Shown here: positions 28,247 through 37,477 of the stretch, in pieces
Layout of the letters: each line of letters opens with the position of its first letter
How positions within the stretch are numbered: position 1 is the first letter of the stretch
Assembly (NCBI RefSeq): GCF_008312935.1
Contig: NZ_VSZO01000005.1
Location: 62,001 to 126,000 of the forward strand
Reading direction: 5' to 3'
Length of the DNA: 64,000 nucleotides
From: Roseiconus lacunae
GTDB taxonomy: Bacteria; Planctomycetota; Planctomycetia; Pirellulales; Pirellulaceae
Program-made: the position numbers and the translations under genes
The notes under the pieces: model-generated
Told to the model about the DNA's origin: nothing
Databases searched by the model: none
The model's input: the letters and a program-made list of their open reading frames with translations, nothing else

Positions 28247-28385
28247 AGAGCGCGACTAGTGCTCCGACTAGATCAAATGTTCGGGTTCGGCTCATCAGCC
28301 GACGGGCGTTAGCCCCGGTTACTGCAACGAAACCGTGGCTAACGCCATTCGGCTGATCCTAAAATCAGAGGTTGACGAAGCACTC
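28247..28385 (+). repeat. Dispersed palindromic intergenic repeat, copy 3 (best preserved)
   Basis: The core at 28301-28350 has arms GGCGTTAGCCCCGGTT and AACCGTGGCTAACGCC around the loop actgcaacga. A second inverted pair (cggctcatcagccg and ttcggctgatcc) frames it. Outer flanks ggagcac-type and gttgacgaagcac are shared with the copy at 1263-1394 in reverse orientation. It fills most of the gap between the subtilase and the convergent HAD gene. No ORF inside. Confidence 0.75.
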
Positions 28386-28445
28386 GTCATGTTCTCCCGC
28401 ATTCGGTAAAAGCCTCGCGGCAAAAGCTCTGCGTCGTTCAGAAGC

Positions 28446-29189
28446 TTAACTTCTAGAAGGCAACAAATCCCAAAGACGCGGATCGGTCAATGATTCCGCG
28501 ACTAAATGGGCACCTCGAAAATCTTGGCCTTGGGTGTGTGGGCTGGGGATCGAAACGACAATCGCTCCCGCCGCCACGCCTGCGGCGGTCCCGTTGCCGC
28601 TATCTTCGAGCACCAACATTCGCTCTGGCGTGATCGCGAATTGCTCGGCTGCCTTGAGATACATTTCGGGGTGTGGTTTACCGCGGACCACATCGTCGCC
28701 CGTCAGTACAAATGCCAATTCGTCACGCCAGTCTTGTTGCTCGAAAATTAAGTCAACCCAACGTCGACGGCTACTCGTGGTCAGGGCGAAGGGAAGTCCA
28801 CTTGTACGTAGTCGATCGACCCAGGCGGCAAGTCCTGGCATCGGTCGAATTTGCTGAGGTAATAGTTCTCCGTACAATTGATCGGATTCCCGCAGAAGAT
28901 CTTCGGCGTCGTCGTTGAGTGAATGGAAATCGATCATTTGCTGTACCGCGGCCGTACCGATCCTTCCCATCATTAACGCTTGCAGTTCGGCGCTGTAGCG
29001 AAGCCCTCGTCGTTGTAAGATGGTATCGCCCACCTCCCAATAAATCCGCTCGGTATCAAACAGCAGTCCGTCCATATCCAGCGCGACGGCACGAACGTAC
29101 GAACGAGTGTCCTGATCTGAGGAACCGGCGGGCGTCGGTTGTTTTGGCGTCCCCTGCCGGTTCGCTCGCTGTGGGTGTTCCGGGGCCAT
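28446..29189 (-). CDS. HAD-superfamily phosphatase/phosphomutase (beta-phosphoglucomutase-like)
   Basis: This is a 247-residue protein. After a 30-residue polar leader, the nucleophile motif AVALDMDGLLFDTE (DxDGxxxDTE, about residues 35-48) starts the Rossmannoid core. The helical cap follows (about 55-110), then LTTSSRR (motif II), RGKPHPEMYLKAAEQF (motif III Lys) and LVLEDSGNGTAAGVAAG (motif IV). This is subfamily IA, the group of beta-phosphoglucomutase and of phosphatases for sugar phosphates, phosphoglycolate and similar compounds. It is divergent from DUF3754, with only 27 bp between the two starts, so the promoters must overlap the coding ends. Substrate not assignable. Confidence 0.88.
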   Translation of the reverse strand: MAPEHPQRANRQGTPKQPTPAGSSDQDTRSYVRAVALDMDGLLFDTERIYWEVGDTILQRRGLRYSAELQALMMGRIGTAAVQQMIDFHSLNDDAEDLLRESDQLYGELLPQQIRPMPGLAAWVDRLRTSGLPFALTTSSRRRWVDLIFEQQDWRDELAFVLTGDDVVRGKPHPEMYLKAAEQFAITPERMLVLEDSGNGTAAGVAAGAIVVSIPSPHTQGQDFRGAHLVAESLTDPRLWDLLPSRS

Positions 29190-29216
29190 CGCTTCCTCAC
29201 TATTTAAAATCGCTAC

Positions 29217-30482
29217 GTGTCAAAGTCGGTCGAACGCATTCTTACCACTTGGTCCATTGACGGAACAGGACCGCTGACGCGATCGATCGCCGAGGTCAGC
29301 ACTTCCGGTTGGATCGACCCGGATGCGTCCCATTGGGCGATCGAAACATTCATTCCGATCGAAACAAGCGTCCTGCTTGACCATTTGACAGCGGTTGCCG
29401 ATCGGCTTCCCAATTGGTCGCAGCGACGTGAGTCGTTTGAACTTGCCGTCGAACAGATCATTTCGCATGTTGACCAAATTTCTGCGAAGCGGCAAACCGA
29501 ATTTTCAGATCGTTACCACGAGCTGGACCCGGACAGCGACTGCAAGATCCCGTCCACGGCGCGAGCGTCATGCGATGATACAAAGACGGAACCGCTTTTC
29601 GAACTCTTGGAAACCACCATCAAGGATGCCGGCTATAGCAAACTGACTCAGGAAGACATCGAGCGATGCGTCGGGGTCGCAAGTCACTGGGGGGTACCGA
29701 TGAGTGCGAACTTCGAATTGTTTCGTCACTTATCGGTCTATGCACGCGGCGACGTGGTCGGACGTCGTTGCCATCGCCATCTCCGCAAGCTTTATCGCTT
29801 ACAAATGGTCGACGTGGCTATCTACCAGCGTTTGGTCGTCATCTTTCAGCTCGGCGAAGATTTTGAGCGTGGGGAACTTCTGCCTGCCGACAAGCTGCAC
29901 CTGCGCATCTTTAAAAACATCCCCAAGCAAGACGTCGACATGTTGCTCCCGGGGACCAAAATCAAACTCAGTGGGATCGATCACGCCAAAGTGATCGTCC
30001 CCAGCCTGAGCGGATGGTTGTTTTCCCTACAGAAGATATCACGCTTCGTGCTCGTCACCTTGGCACTTGCCGCCTACTACAGTACGGCGCTGATCATCGG
30101 TTTGGTCCTCGCAGCGATCGGCTACGGTGTGAAAAGTTTCTTCGGGTATTTCCAGACGAAGAATCGCTATCTATTGAACCTGACAAGAAACCTGTACTTT
30201 CAAAAACTGGACACGAACGCGGGCGCCGGGTTGCAGCTAGTCGGCCAGGCTCGCCGGCAAATGATGAACGAGGCCATTTTGGCTTACTTTGCGATCGCCA
30301 CCGAAACCGAGCCGATGAGTCATCGGAAACTCCGTCGCAAGTGCGAACGACTGGTCCGCGAGGCTATCGAAGTGGAAATCGACTTTCCGGTCGAACCGGT
30401 TATCAATCGATTGTTGGAACTCAACGTGATCAGCCAGGACCGCCAACAAAAACTGTCGGTCGCCCCAGTGCCGGTCGGTTGA
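29217..30482 (+). CDS. DUF3754 (TMEM143-like) membrane protein
   Basis: This 421-residue protein starts at a GTG. The N-terminal 180 residues are soluble and helical. The family signature LRIFKNIPKQDVDMLLPGTKIKL (about residues 225-247) marks DUF3754 (PF12576), shared with the eukaryotic mitochondrial TMEM143 proteins. Two adjacent transmembrane segments lie at about 262-305 (FVLVTLALAAYYSTALIIGL, VLAAIGYGVKSFFGYF), then a helical C-terminal domain with YLLNLTRNLYFQKLDTNAG. Function unknown; the topology suggests an inner-membrane protein with both ends cytoplasmic. It converges on phoU with a 20-bp gap that contains a tandem duplication. Confidence 0.82.
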   Translation: MSKSVERILTTWSIDGTGPLTRSIAEVSTSGWIDPDASHWAIETFIPIETSVLLDHLTAVADRLPNWSQRRESFELAVEQIISHVDQISAKRQTEFSDRYHELDPDSDCKIPSTARASCDDTKTEPLFELLETTIKDAGYSKLTQEDIERCVGVASHWGVPMSANFELFRHLSVYARGDVVGRRCHRHLRKLYRLQMVDVAIYQRLVVIFQLGEDFERGELLPADKLHLRIFKNIPKQDVDMLLPGTKIKLSGIDHAKVIVPSLSGWLFSLQKISRFVLVTLALAAYYSTALIIGLVLAAIGYGVKSFFGYFQTKNRYLLNLTRNLYFQKLDTNAGAGLQLVGQARRQMMNEAILAYFAIATETEPMSHRKLRRKCERLVREAIEVEIDFPVEPVINRLLELNVISQDRQQKLSVAPVPVG

Positions 30483-30504
30483 TTCCAGTGCCGATCGGTT
30501 GATC
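30465..30504 (+). repeat. 20-bp tandem duplication at the DUF3754 3' end
   Basis: Two adjacent 20-bp copies (ccagtgccggtcggttgatt and ccagtgccgatcggttgatc) differ at two positions. The first copy contains the DUF3754 stop codon and the second reaches the phoU stop. It looks like a local slippage duplication in the convergent junction; no functional signal is obvious. Confidence 0.85.
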
Positions 30505-31201
30505 AGGACGCGTTGGATTCAGCCTTGCGTTCGGCCTCACGGTTTAAGCCATGTTTGTGCCGCACGATCTCGCCTTCAACGAGGTAAATCACTTCTTCGC
30601 AGACGCTTTCGGCCAAATCGCCGATTCGTTCCAGGTGCCTTGAAGCACTAAAACAATGCATCGCAGGTTCGATCAGCTCACGATCTGATTTCATCACTTC
30701 TTGCAAATGATCGATCACAACGCGGTTAAGTGCGTCGACGATGTCATCCATTTCGATCACCTGATTGGCCATGTTGGCATCACAGTTGATGAACGAGTCC
30801 AAGGCTCGACGAACCATCTTGATGGACGTATCAACCATTTCGGACAGCTCTTCGGGCACCGTGAACAATGGGAATAAACACAGTGCCTTTGCACGTTCGG
30901 CGATATTGCATGCCGTATCGCCCATTCGTTCTAGCTCGCCGTTCACTTTATCGATCGCGATCAGGTAACGCATATCGAAGGCAACCGGTTGGTGCAGCGC
31001 CAGTACTTTCAAACACTCTTCTTCGATCCGTACGTCCATTTCGTCGACCGTGACGTCGCTTTCCAGGACGCGCTCGGCGAACTCAGGTCGTCGTTCGACG
31101 AGCGAGCGAACGGCAAGTTGAATCATTTGTTCGACTAGCGTGAATTGGGAGATCAGTTGCTCGCGCAAGCGTTCCAATTCGCGTTCAAGATGTTTCGACA
31201 T
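30503..31201 (-). CDS. phoU: PhoU, phosphate signalling/transport regulator
   Basis: This 232-residue protein has the usual PhoU length. It is all-helical, built of two repeated three-helix bundles, each with the metal-contacting E/DxxxD pattern: ERVLESDVTVDEMDVRIEEECL in the first half and ANMANQVIEMDDIVDALNRVV in the second. The phrase RYLIAIDKVNGELERMGDTACNIAERA is the PhoU signature. PhoU couples the Pst transporter to the PhoR/PhoB two-component system and restrains phosphate uptake. AAGGAG lies upstream of the ATG. It is the last gene of the pstSCAB-phoU order. No phoR or phoB in the window. Confidence 0.93.
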   Translation of the reverse strand: MSKHLERELERLREQLISQFTLVEQMIQLAVRSLVERRPEFAERVLESDVTVDEMDVRIEEECLKVLALHQPVAFDMRYLIAIDKVNGELERMGDTACNIAERAKALCLFPLFTVPEELSEMVDTSIKMVRRALDSFINCDANMANQVIEMDDIVDALNRVVIDHLQEVMKSDRELIEPAMHCFSASRHLERIGDLAESVCEEVIYLVEGEIVRHKHGLNREAERKAESNAS

Positions 31202-31260
31202 ATTCGCGTGTCTCCTTCATTCACCGCATTGAATACACATGGTGTCGGCTGCAATGGAGA

Positions 31261-32106
31261 TCATCCAAACTTGCCGCGGACGTAGTCGTCCGTTTCCTTC
31301 TTTTCTGGTTTCGTAAAGACTTGTTTCGTGTCGCCCGTTTCGATCAACCTTCCCTCAAAAAAGAACGCCGTTCGATCACTACACCGGGAGGCTTGCTGCA
31401 TGTTATGCGTGACAATCACGATCGTATACTGAGATCGCAGCTCGAAAATCAGATCCTCGATCGCGAGTGTGCTAGCCGGATCCAACGCGCTACACGGTTC
31501 GTCCATCAACAGAACTTCGGGACCGACGGCAATCGCACGTGCGATGCAAAGCCGCTGTTGCTGACCGCCGGATAAACCGAGCGCGGGTCCGTGCAGACGG
31601 TCCTTCACTTCGTCCCAAACGGCTGCCTTCTGGAGCGACCATTCGACCAACTCATCCAGTTCCGCCTTGGTTGTTTTCATGTGCAACCGAGGCCCGAAGG
31701 CAACGTTGTCGTAAATGCTTTTGGGAAATGGGTTCGGTTTTTGGAAGACAATGCCAATTTGCCGACGAAGCGCGACGACATCAATCGAAGGGTCAAGGAT
31801 ATTCAGATCCTTGCTTTTGCCGGCCCCATCGCCATCGGTTTCGTGCAGCAGTGACAACTGCCCTTTCGCCCGAGCGCCGGGCACGATGTCATTCATCCGA
31901 TTGATCCACTTCAACAGTGTGCTCTTGCCACAACCGCTCGGACCGATGAACGCCGTTACCTGATTCTTGGCGATATCCAACGTGAGATTGTGGAGCGCTT
32001 GGTAATCGCCGTACCAAGCACAGAGGTCCTTGATCCGAATCAGCGTTTGATCGGCGGACGTTACCGTCGGAGGATTGTCAGTTTGAGCCGTCGGGGCGGT
32101 AGACAT
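31261..32106 (-). CDS. pstB: Phosphate ABC transporter ATP-binding protein PstB
   Basis: This is a 281-residue protein. Walker A is GPSGCGKST, the ABC signature is LSGGQQQRL, and Walker B is [13 protein letters not shown] followed by the H-loop [10 protein letters not shown]. The N-terminal phrase [22 protein letters not shown] is typical of PstB. It hydrolyses ATP on the cytoplasmic face to drive phosphate import through PstA and PstC. It lies 13 bp after pstA in the operon. All functional motifs are intact. An unusual acidic/polar insert ([19 protein letters not shown]) after the Q-loop region is longer than in most PstB proteins. Confidence 0.95.
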   Translation of the reverse strand: MSTAPTAQTDNPPTVTSADQTLIRIKDLCAWYGDYQALHNLTLDIAKNQVTAFIGPSGCGKSTLLKWINRMNDIVPGARAKGQLSLLHETDGDGAGKSKDLNILDPSIDVVALRRQIGIVFQKPNPFPKSIYDNVAFGPRLHMKTTKAELDELVEWSLQKAAVWDEVKDRLHGPALGLSGGQQQRLCIARAIAVGPEVLLMDEPCSALDPASTLAIEDLIFELRSQYTIVIVTHNMQQASRCSDRTAFFFEGRLIETGDTKQVFTKPEKKETDDYVRGKFG

Positions 32107-32119
32107 AGCGTTGTAGGGA

Positions 32120-33349
32120 TCAGGTATGAGCTTTTTGAACTTTTTGGCGAATGATGATTGCCGTCGAGTTCAGGATCAACAAGACAACCAGCAGGACGAT
32201 GATGGCCGCCGCGGCGAGTTCTTGGAATTCGATCTGCTGCCTTCCCGCCCAATTAAAAATGAGCACCGGCATCGTGACCGCATTGTCCATTAAATGTTCC
32301 GGTGCCCCGCTTTTCATCACATTCGCACCAAGGACAACGAGGATCGGGGCGGCTTCACCGATCGCACGTCCCATCGCCAAAATCGCTCCCGTCATGATAC
32401 CTGGAACCGCCGCGGGTAAACAAACATGCCGCACCGTTTGCCAAGTCGTGGCGCCGATTCCCATCGAAGCTTCGCGAAGCGACGGAGACACCGCCCGTAA
32501 CGCTTCCTGAGACGCGATGATGATGATCGGCAAAATCACCAACGCCAACGTGAGCCCTCCGGACAAGAAACTCTTGTCCAAAGGCAGGCGGAAGTAATAC
32601 CAACTACGGCGGGTGATCGTTCCGCCGATTGCGCCTTTCTCAATTGTCCGTCGCTTCGTCGCTTCGTCTTTCGGACGCGGCGTACCGGGCTCCCAGACAG
32701 CGAGTTCGAGTTGTTTTCCCTCGTTGTCGACTCCGATTGTCGGTTCGGTGATCTCGATTTCAGGGACCGAGGAATCTTCCTGTGGGACAAAGACGACATG
32801 CCCCGGTTGTAAGGTCATCACCTGGTAATAGTGTTCGGCGCCCATGATCTCCCAACCGGGCGACTCGTTGACCTTGATCTGGCCGAAAATATTGAACATG
32901 TAGACAAAGACCGTCAGACCCAAAAGGCCGTAAACGATCGAGGGTACGCCTGCCAAGTTCGCGATATTCAATTGGATGAAACCGTGGACGAAACGAAGCG
33001 GTTTGCTTGTCGGTTTAAATTCTTCCAGGAACACCGCCGTTGCGATCCCAAGCGGTAGCGCCGCAAGGGCACAAACAAAACAAACGATCAGCGAGCCAAT
33101 GATCGACGGCCACATCCCACTGCGCTCGATTTCCAGTTCGCTGTGAGCACGTGTCAACAAATCGGTCGTCAATCGCGATTGTCCCTGAGTCCAAATGGCG
33201 GCCAACAAGACGACCAGGATGAGCACACTTACAAACGCGATGGCTACACAGAGGCCATAAAACCATCGGCTCATCCGTTTCCGACGGATCGCGTTGTTCG
33301 TTAAGTACTGGGCATCTTGGTTCGTCAAAGCCGTAGGCATCGTGCTCAC
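32120..33349 (-). CDS. pstA: Phosphate ABC transporter permease PstA with an extra periplasmic-type insert
   Basis: This protein is 409 residues, against roughly 280-300 for typical PstA. The core is normal: TM1 (about residues 28-53), [42 protein letters not shown], and the EAA-like loop [26 protein letters not shown] for contact with PstB. Between the second and third core helices, residues about 157-252 form a hydrophilic insert (from [17 protein letters not shown] to [11 protein letters not shown]) that accounts for the extra length. With PstC it forms the transmembrane channel. Its start overlaps the pstC stop (ATGA), so it is translationally coupled. Confidence 0.92.
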   Translation of the reverse strand: MSTMPTALTNQDAQYLTNNAIRRKRMSRWFYGLCVAIAFVSVLILVVLLAAIWTQGQSRLTTDLLTRAHSELEIERSGMWPSIIGSLIVCFVCALAALPLGIATAVFLEEFKPTSKPLRFVHGFIQLNIANLAGVPSIVYGLLGLTVFVYMFNIFGQIKVNESPGWEIMGAEHYYQVMTLQPGHVVFVPQEDSSVPEIEITEPTIGVDNEGKQLELAVWEPGTPRPKDEATKRRTIEKGAIGGTITRRSWYYFRLPLDKSFLSGGLTLALVILPIIIIASQEALRAVSPSLREASMGIGATTWQTVRHVCLPAAVPGIMTGAILAMGRAIGEAAPILVVLGANVMKSGAPEHLMDNAVTMPVLIFNWAGRQQIEFQELAAAAIIVLLVVLLILNSTAIIIRQKVQKAHT

Positions 33350-34290
33350 TGATACGACTCCTGAAAGCGGCGACGAATGATTTGGCCGACGAGCGTCATT
33401 CCGAAGGTGATCAAGAACAACGTGATCGCAACGCCGTAAAGGCTGAAATACTGCACCGTACCGTACTCACTTTCGCTCTTAATCATCTCAACAATGAACC
33501 CCGTCATCGTCTGAGCCTGTTGGGTGGGATCGACGGTCAGCGTCGGCAGTGTACCGGCCGCCAACGCGACAACCATCGTTTCTCCGATGGCGCGACTGAA
33601 GGCGAGCAAGAACGCGGAAACGATCCCGCTGAGTGCCGCCGGGACGACCACTTTGATCGACGTTTCGAAGGGGGTGCAACCGAGTCCATAGGCACCTTCG
33701 CGTAACGCCCTAGGGACCGCTCGCATTGCATCTTCGGAAAGGCTGCAAACCATGGGCAAGCAAAGGATCCCCACGGCAATCCCGGCACTCGTCGCGTTAA
33801 ACGTTGTGAAGCCGTCGGCAAAGAATTGCAGCGTCGGGCTGATCACAAGGATCGCGAAGTACCCCAGTACGACCGTGGGAATGCCCGCGATTACTTCCAA
33901 GGTCGGTTTCAACCAAGAGCGAATTCTTCGTGAAGCGAACTCGCTCAAGTAGATCGCCGTGACTAGTCCCAGCGGTAAAGCGATCAGCATGGCAATCGCG
34001 GTGACTCGCAGAGTTCCACTGAGCAACGGCAAGATCCCAAACTTCGCCTTCTCAAGTTCCTTGCTCTGTAGTGCCGTCCACTCGGTGTCGGTCAAGAAAC
34101 CGCCGAGTGTGACCGCGTCACTGGCAAAAAAACTCGCGCTTTGGCTGACCAGCATATAGATAATGCCGATCGTGATCAGAACCGTGATGGTCGCACAGGC
34201 CGCCAAGCTCAGGACGATCAACCGCTCGGACAAAGCGCCAAGACTGGTTGATCGGAACTCTTTCGATTGCAAGGCCTTAGGCAGTGACAT
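33346..34290 (-). CDS. pstC: Phosphate ABC transporter permease PstC
   Basis: This is a 314-residue protein with about six transmembrane helices. Family phrases are LPLLSGTLRVTAIAMLIALPLGLVTAIYLSEFA, GIPTVVLGYFA and the PstB-contact loop LSEDAMRAVPRALREGAYGLGCTPFET. It pairs with PstA to form the phosphate channel. It lies 45 bp downstream of pstS and overlaps pstA by 4 bp. Nothing unusual in length or motifs. Confidence 0.94.
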   Translation of the reverse strand: MSLPKALQSKEFRSTSLGALSERLIVLSLAACATITVLITIGIIYMLVSQSASFFASDAVTLGGFLTDTEWTALQSKELEKAKFGILPLLSGTLRVTAIAMLIALPLGLVTAIYLSEFASRRIRSWLKPTLEVIAGIPTVVLGYFAILVISPTLQFFADGFTTFNATSAGIAVGILCLPMVCSLSEDAMRAVPRALREGAYGLGCTPFETSIKVVVPAALSGIVSAFLLAFSRAIGETMVVALAAGTLPTLTVDPTQQAQTMTGFIVEMIKSESEYGTVQYFSLYGVAITLFLITFGMTLVGQIIRRRFQESYQ

Positions 34291-34335
34291 GATGTCGTGG
34301 GATCTCGTTGAAAAAACCGAACACGTCGTAATAGA

Positions 34336-35418
34336 CTACTTCACCAAATTGGATTCGACGAAGATGTCTTCTAATGCACCGCTGCGGGTCTCTCCTTCCG
34401 GGGAGATGTAGTGAGTTCCGGCGACGCGATTTTCGACATTTGACTTGCCCTTCTCGACGATCGAATCGGGCAGTCGGACGTAGCCGACGCGTTCGCAGAG
34501 TTCCGAGACGTTGCTCAAGTAATAATCGACAAACGTTTGGACTTCGGCTCGTTTCAGCGACGCGGTGCTGACGTAGATAAACAACGGACGGCTGAACGGC
34601 GCGTATTTCCCACTGGCGATGTTTTCGCCGGTAGGCAAGTATGCCTCGCCGTCTTTGGGATTGACGATCTTGGCAGCCTTCAGTCTGTCCTTGCTTTCTT
34701 CATAGTAAGCGACGCCGAAGAACCCGATGGCGTTCTTATTGTCGGCAACACCTTTGACCAAGATGTTATCGTCCTCGTTCAAGCTCATGTCTTTCCGCAA
34801 TTCGGCATCGGATTTACCGACGACGACTTCGTGAAAGTAGTCATAGGTACCGCTGCCCGTTCCGGGGGCGTAGATGTCAATGTTTTCGTCTGGCCAAGAA
34901 GGATCAACGTCTTTCCAAGTCTTTGCCGCGTCTTCACCGACGAAGATTTTCTGAAGTTGTTCAACGGTCAGAGTGTCGACCCAGTCGTTTTGCGGGTTGA
35001 TCACAATCGTCAAACCGTCGTAAGCGACTGGAACCTCGACGAACTCAACCCCGTTCGCTTCGCACTTTTCCTTTTCGCCTGGTTTGATCGGCCGCGACGC
35101 GTCAGAGATATCGGTCTTTTTGACTTCGAAGTCGTTGAAGCCATTGCCAGTGCCCGCTCCGTCAACGGAAACCGAAACCTCAGGATACTGCTTGCTGAAT
35201 TGCTCGGCGACGGCGTTGCTAATCGGCAGAACCGTGCTGCTGCCGTTGATCTTGATCGACCCGGCCATGTTCGAAACCGCTACGGTTTCGTCGCTCGTAG
35301 GCGTCGCATCGTCGTCGGAAGGTGTGCTCGATTTTCCACAACCCACGGCACAGAGGACCGCGATTGCCACGGGGAGGGTTAGCTTCATCAGTTGCATGTT
35401 CTTCAAGTGAGTGGCCAT
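34336..35418 (-). CDS. pstS: Phosphate-binding lipoprotein PstS
   Basis: This protein is up to 360 residues, with ATG 35418, 35397 or 35388 as possible starts. The signal LTLPVAIAVLCAVGCGKSS ends in a lipobox with Cys as the lipid anchor. The mature part opens with a Ser/Thr/Asp linker and then SIKINGSSTVLPISNAVAEQF and VSVDGAGTGNGFNDF, the phosphate-contacting loops of PstS/SphX proteins. ISDASRPIKPGEKEKCEANGV and APGTGSGTYDYF follow. It captures inorganic phosphate in the periplasm for PstCAB. It is the first gene of the operon, so the promoter and any Pho box should lie in 35419-36078; I could not identify a convincing Pho box by eye. Confidence 0.94.
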   Translation of the reverse strand: MATHLKNMQLMKLTLPVAIAVLCAVGCGKSSTPSDDDATPTSDETVAVSNMAGSIKINGSSTVLPISNAVAEQFSKQYPEVSVSVDGAGTGNGFNDFEVKKTDISDASRPIKPGEKEKCEANGVEFVEVPVAYDGLTIVINPQNDWVDTLTVEQLQKIFVGEDAAKTWKDVDPSWPDENIDIYAPGTGSGTYDYFHEVVVGKSDAELRKDMSLNEDDNILVKGVADNKNAIGFFGVAYYEESKDRLKAAKIVNPKDGEAYLPTGENIASGKYAPFSRPLFIYVSTASLKRAEVQTFVDYYLSNVSELCERVGYVRLPDSIVEKGKSNVENRVAGTHYISPEGETRSGALEDIFVESNLVK

Positions 35419-36078
35419 CGGGGGAAATCACTCCGGTGATAGGTGGTAGATCACTGTGCTGGCTTGGCCGTAAAACGCGTCATGACAAAGACGCGCCGTT
35501 TGTTGTCAGAAAGATGCCGCTCGAAATTGTCCACAATCACGATCCCACATTTTCTGGCACGCGCGAAACATAACAGTGCGGGCCCACAATGACGACCACA
35601 ATGGGCGTGTTCAACGAATGAAGATTGGATGAAGGCGGAGTCTGCGTCCGCCTACACGGGGCCACCCGAGGGCCCATCTCCCATAATCCCCGAAAAACGG
35701 GGCATGATCTCGCCCTGCGCCGAAACAAAAAACTCGGCGTTGAAATCCCAGGCATCGTAAAAATCTTCTTTCGGGGAGTTCAGCGAGTTGTCGTTCACGT
35801 GATCACTTGCCGCGTCCCCACTCGGTCGCGAATTCTAATCGAAACGGCGTACTAGAAACAGCGAGCGGTTCTCCCACCGCAAGCTGGAAGTAAACGTTCC
35901 AATCCTCACCCGGTGGACTCGGCTTTGAACCACCCTGCAATCGGCCGTGTGGCGTAATCAGCAGTAAGGCCGATCCGGTAAGACAGAATTGTGAGCGTGG
36001 CGAGGGGGCGGTACTTGTCGAAAAAGCTTGGGCGACAACGACCGTTCCTTAAGAGCGGACTGCCTTCCCCCCTCCGCG
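35419..36078. other. Intergenic region, 660 bp, pst promoter region
   Basis: It lies upstream of pstS and downstream of the MoxR gene, both on the minus strand. It holds a short hairpin, ggcgga / tccgcc (35636-35654), and no plausible gene: the 76-codon plus-strand frame at 35625 runs through the hairpin and lacks a ribosome-binding site. A phosphate-responsive promoter is expected here but not visible as a consensus. Confidence 0.5.
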
Positions 36079-37083
36079 TCAGTCGGCGGCTTCTTTGACC
36101 TTTTCCAGGATATCGAGCAGAACCTGATCCGGCTCGATCCCCTCCGCCTGAGCTTCAAAATTCAGCAAGACGCGGTGGCGCATCGTTGGTAAGAATACAC
36201 GGCGAATGTCTTCGAAGCTGACATTGAACCGGCCGGCTAAGATCGCGCGTACTTTTGAAGCGAGTGCTAGCGTTTGCGCCCCCCGAGGGCTGCTGCCCCA
36301 CCGAACGTATTGATTGGTTGCATCAACCGAATGTGGCCCATCCGGGTGAGTCGCCAGGGTCAGCCGGACCAAATAATCGCGTATTGGCGGTGTCAGTACC
36401 ACGTCACGGACCATCGACTGCATTTGTAAGATCGATTGGCCGTCGATGACTTTTTCGATCGTCGGTTTCTCGCCCCGTGTGGTCCGCTCAACGATCTCGT
36501 TCAAGTCGTCACGGCTGCTGTAGCCAACGACCAGTTTGAACAGGAACCGGTCAAGCTGAGCTTCCGGAAGCGGGTATGTCCCCTCTTGCTCGATAGGGTT
36601 CTGGGTCGCCAAAACGAAAAATGGTTTTTTCAGTTCGTAGCGTTCGCCGGCAGCTGTTACCGTGCCTTCCTGCATCGTCTCCAGCATCGCAGACTGCGTT
36701 TTGGGAGTCGCGCGGTTGATTTCATCAGCAAGCAGAATTTGTGTGAACACCGGACCACGCTGAAATTGAAACTCGCGATGCCCCGAATCCGATTCGACAA
36801 TCATGTTGGTGCCCAGGATATCTGCGGGCATCAAATCGGGCGTGAACTGAATACGATTGAAGTCCAGGTCGAGGACTTCTGATAACGTTCGCACCAGCAT
36901 CGTTTTCCCGAGTCCGGGTACGCCTTCGAGCAAACAGTGGCCGCCACAGAGCATCGCCGTCAGCACGCCTTGAACGATCTCGTCATGACCGACGATCACC
37001 CGCCCAATCATTTCCCGAACTCGTTCATACCGTTGACGGAAGTCGTCTGCTTTTTGCTGGGTAGAATCAGTAACGCTGCTCAT
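36079..37083 (-). CDS. MoxR-family AAA+ ATPase
   Basis: This protein is about 334 residues from ATG 37083 (MSSVTDSTQQKADDF); the longer frame to 37278 adds a basic leader not seen in the family. Walker A is EGVPGLGKT (about residues 53-61), Walker B is ILLADEINRATPKTQSAMLETMQE, sensor 1 is FVLATQNPIEQEGTYPLPEAQLDRF, and the arginine-finger region is RGAQTLALASKVRA. MoxR ATPases act as chaperones that assemble or activate partner proteins, usually a DUF58/VWA protein encoded directly downstream. No such partner follows here; the next gene in that direction is pstS after a 660-bp gap. The family call is firm; the partner is unknown. Confidence 0.92.
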   Translation of the reverse strand: MSSVTDSTQQKADDFRQRYERVREMIGRVIVGHDEIVQGVLTAMLCGGHCLLEGVPGLGKTMLVRTLSEVLDLDFNRIQFTPDLMPADILGTNMIVESDSGHREFQFQRGPVFTQILLADEINRATPKTQSAMLETMQEGTVTAAGERYELKKPFFVLATQNPIEQEGTYPLPEAQLDRFLFKLVVGYSSRDDLNEIVERTTRGEKPTIEKVIDGQSILQMQSMVRDVVLTPPIRDYLVRLTLATHPDGPHSVDATNQYVRWGSSPRGAQTLALASKVRAILAGRFNVSFEDIRRVFLPTMRHRVLLNFEAQAEGIEPDQVLLDILEKVKEAAD

Positions 37084-37477
37084 CGAAAGCTCGATCGGGA
37101 AAGACAAGTTGTAGGTTCGAGCAAGCAGTTTATCCGATTTCGATTCGCGAAGGTGAACGGGGGGAACGCAAAAATCCACAAGCCGTCGTGGACGCACAAA
37201 AGTCGCGTTTGGGGCGTTTGCGATCTTTTTCACCCTGCCGTTTCGAATGCTCGCGGTTGCGCTCGATTGCGACCGCAAAGGTTACTTGAGTGACGTGATT
37301 TTGCAGGCGGTCGAAGTGCGTCCTTGAATACCCTTTCGGGAGATAGCGAAATTAACCAACGGCATGGCGGTACCGCCAGCAGGGCGATGCTGCCGATCTA
37401 CAAGAAATTACCGGGGCAACTTGCGCGAAGGAAAAAGGTATCGCGGCACGCTTTGCACCAGTTAATCTTTGCACCAG
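37084..37477. other. Intergenic region, 394 bp, no gene seen
   Basis: It lies between two minus-strand genes. There is a small inverted repeat ggcggtaccgcc near 37365 and nothing else of note. Confidence 0.4.

Noticed and set aside
35419-35600. A Pho box upstream of pstS
   Set aside because: Pieces such as gtcatgac and ctgacaac occur but not as the spaced direct repeats required; too weak to call.
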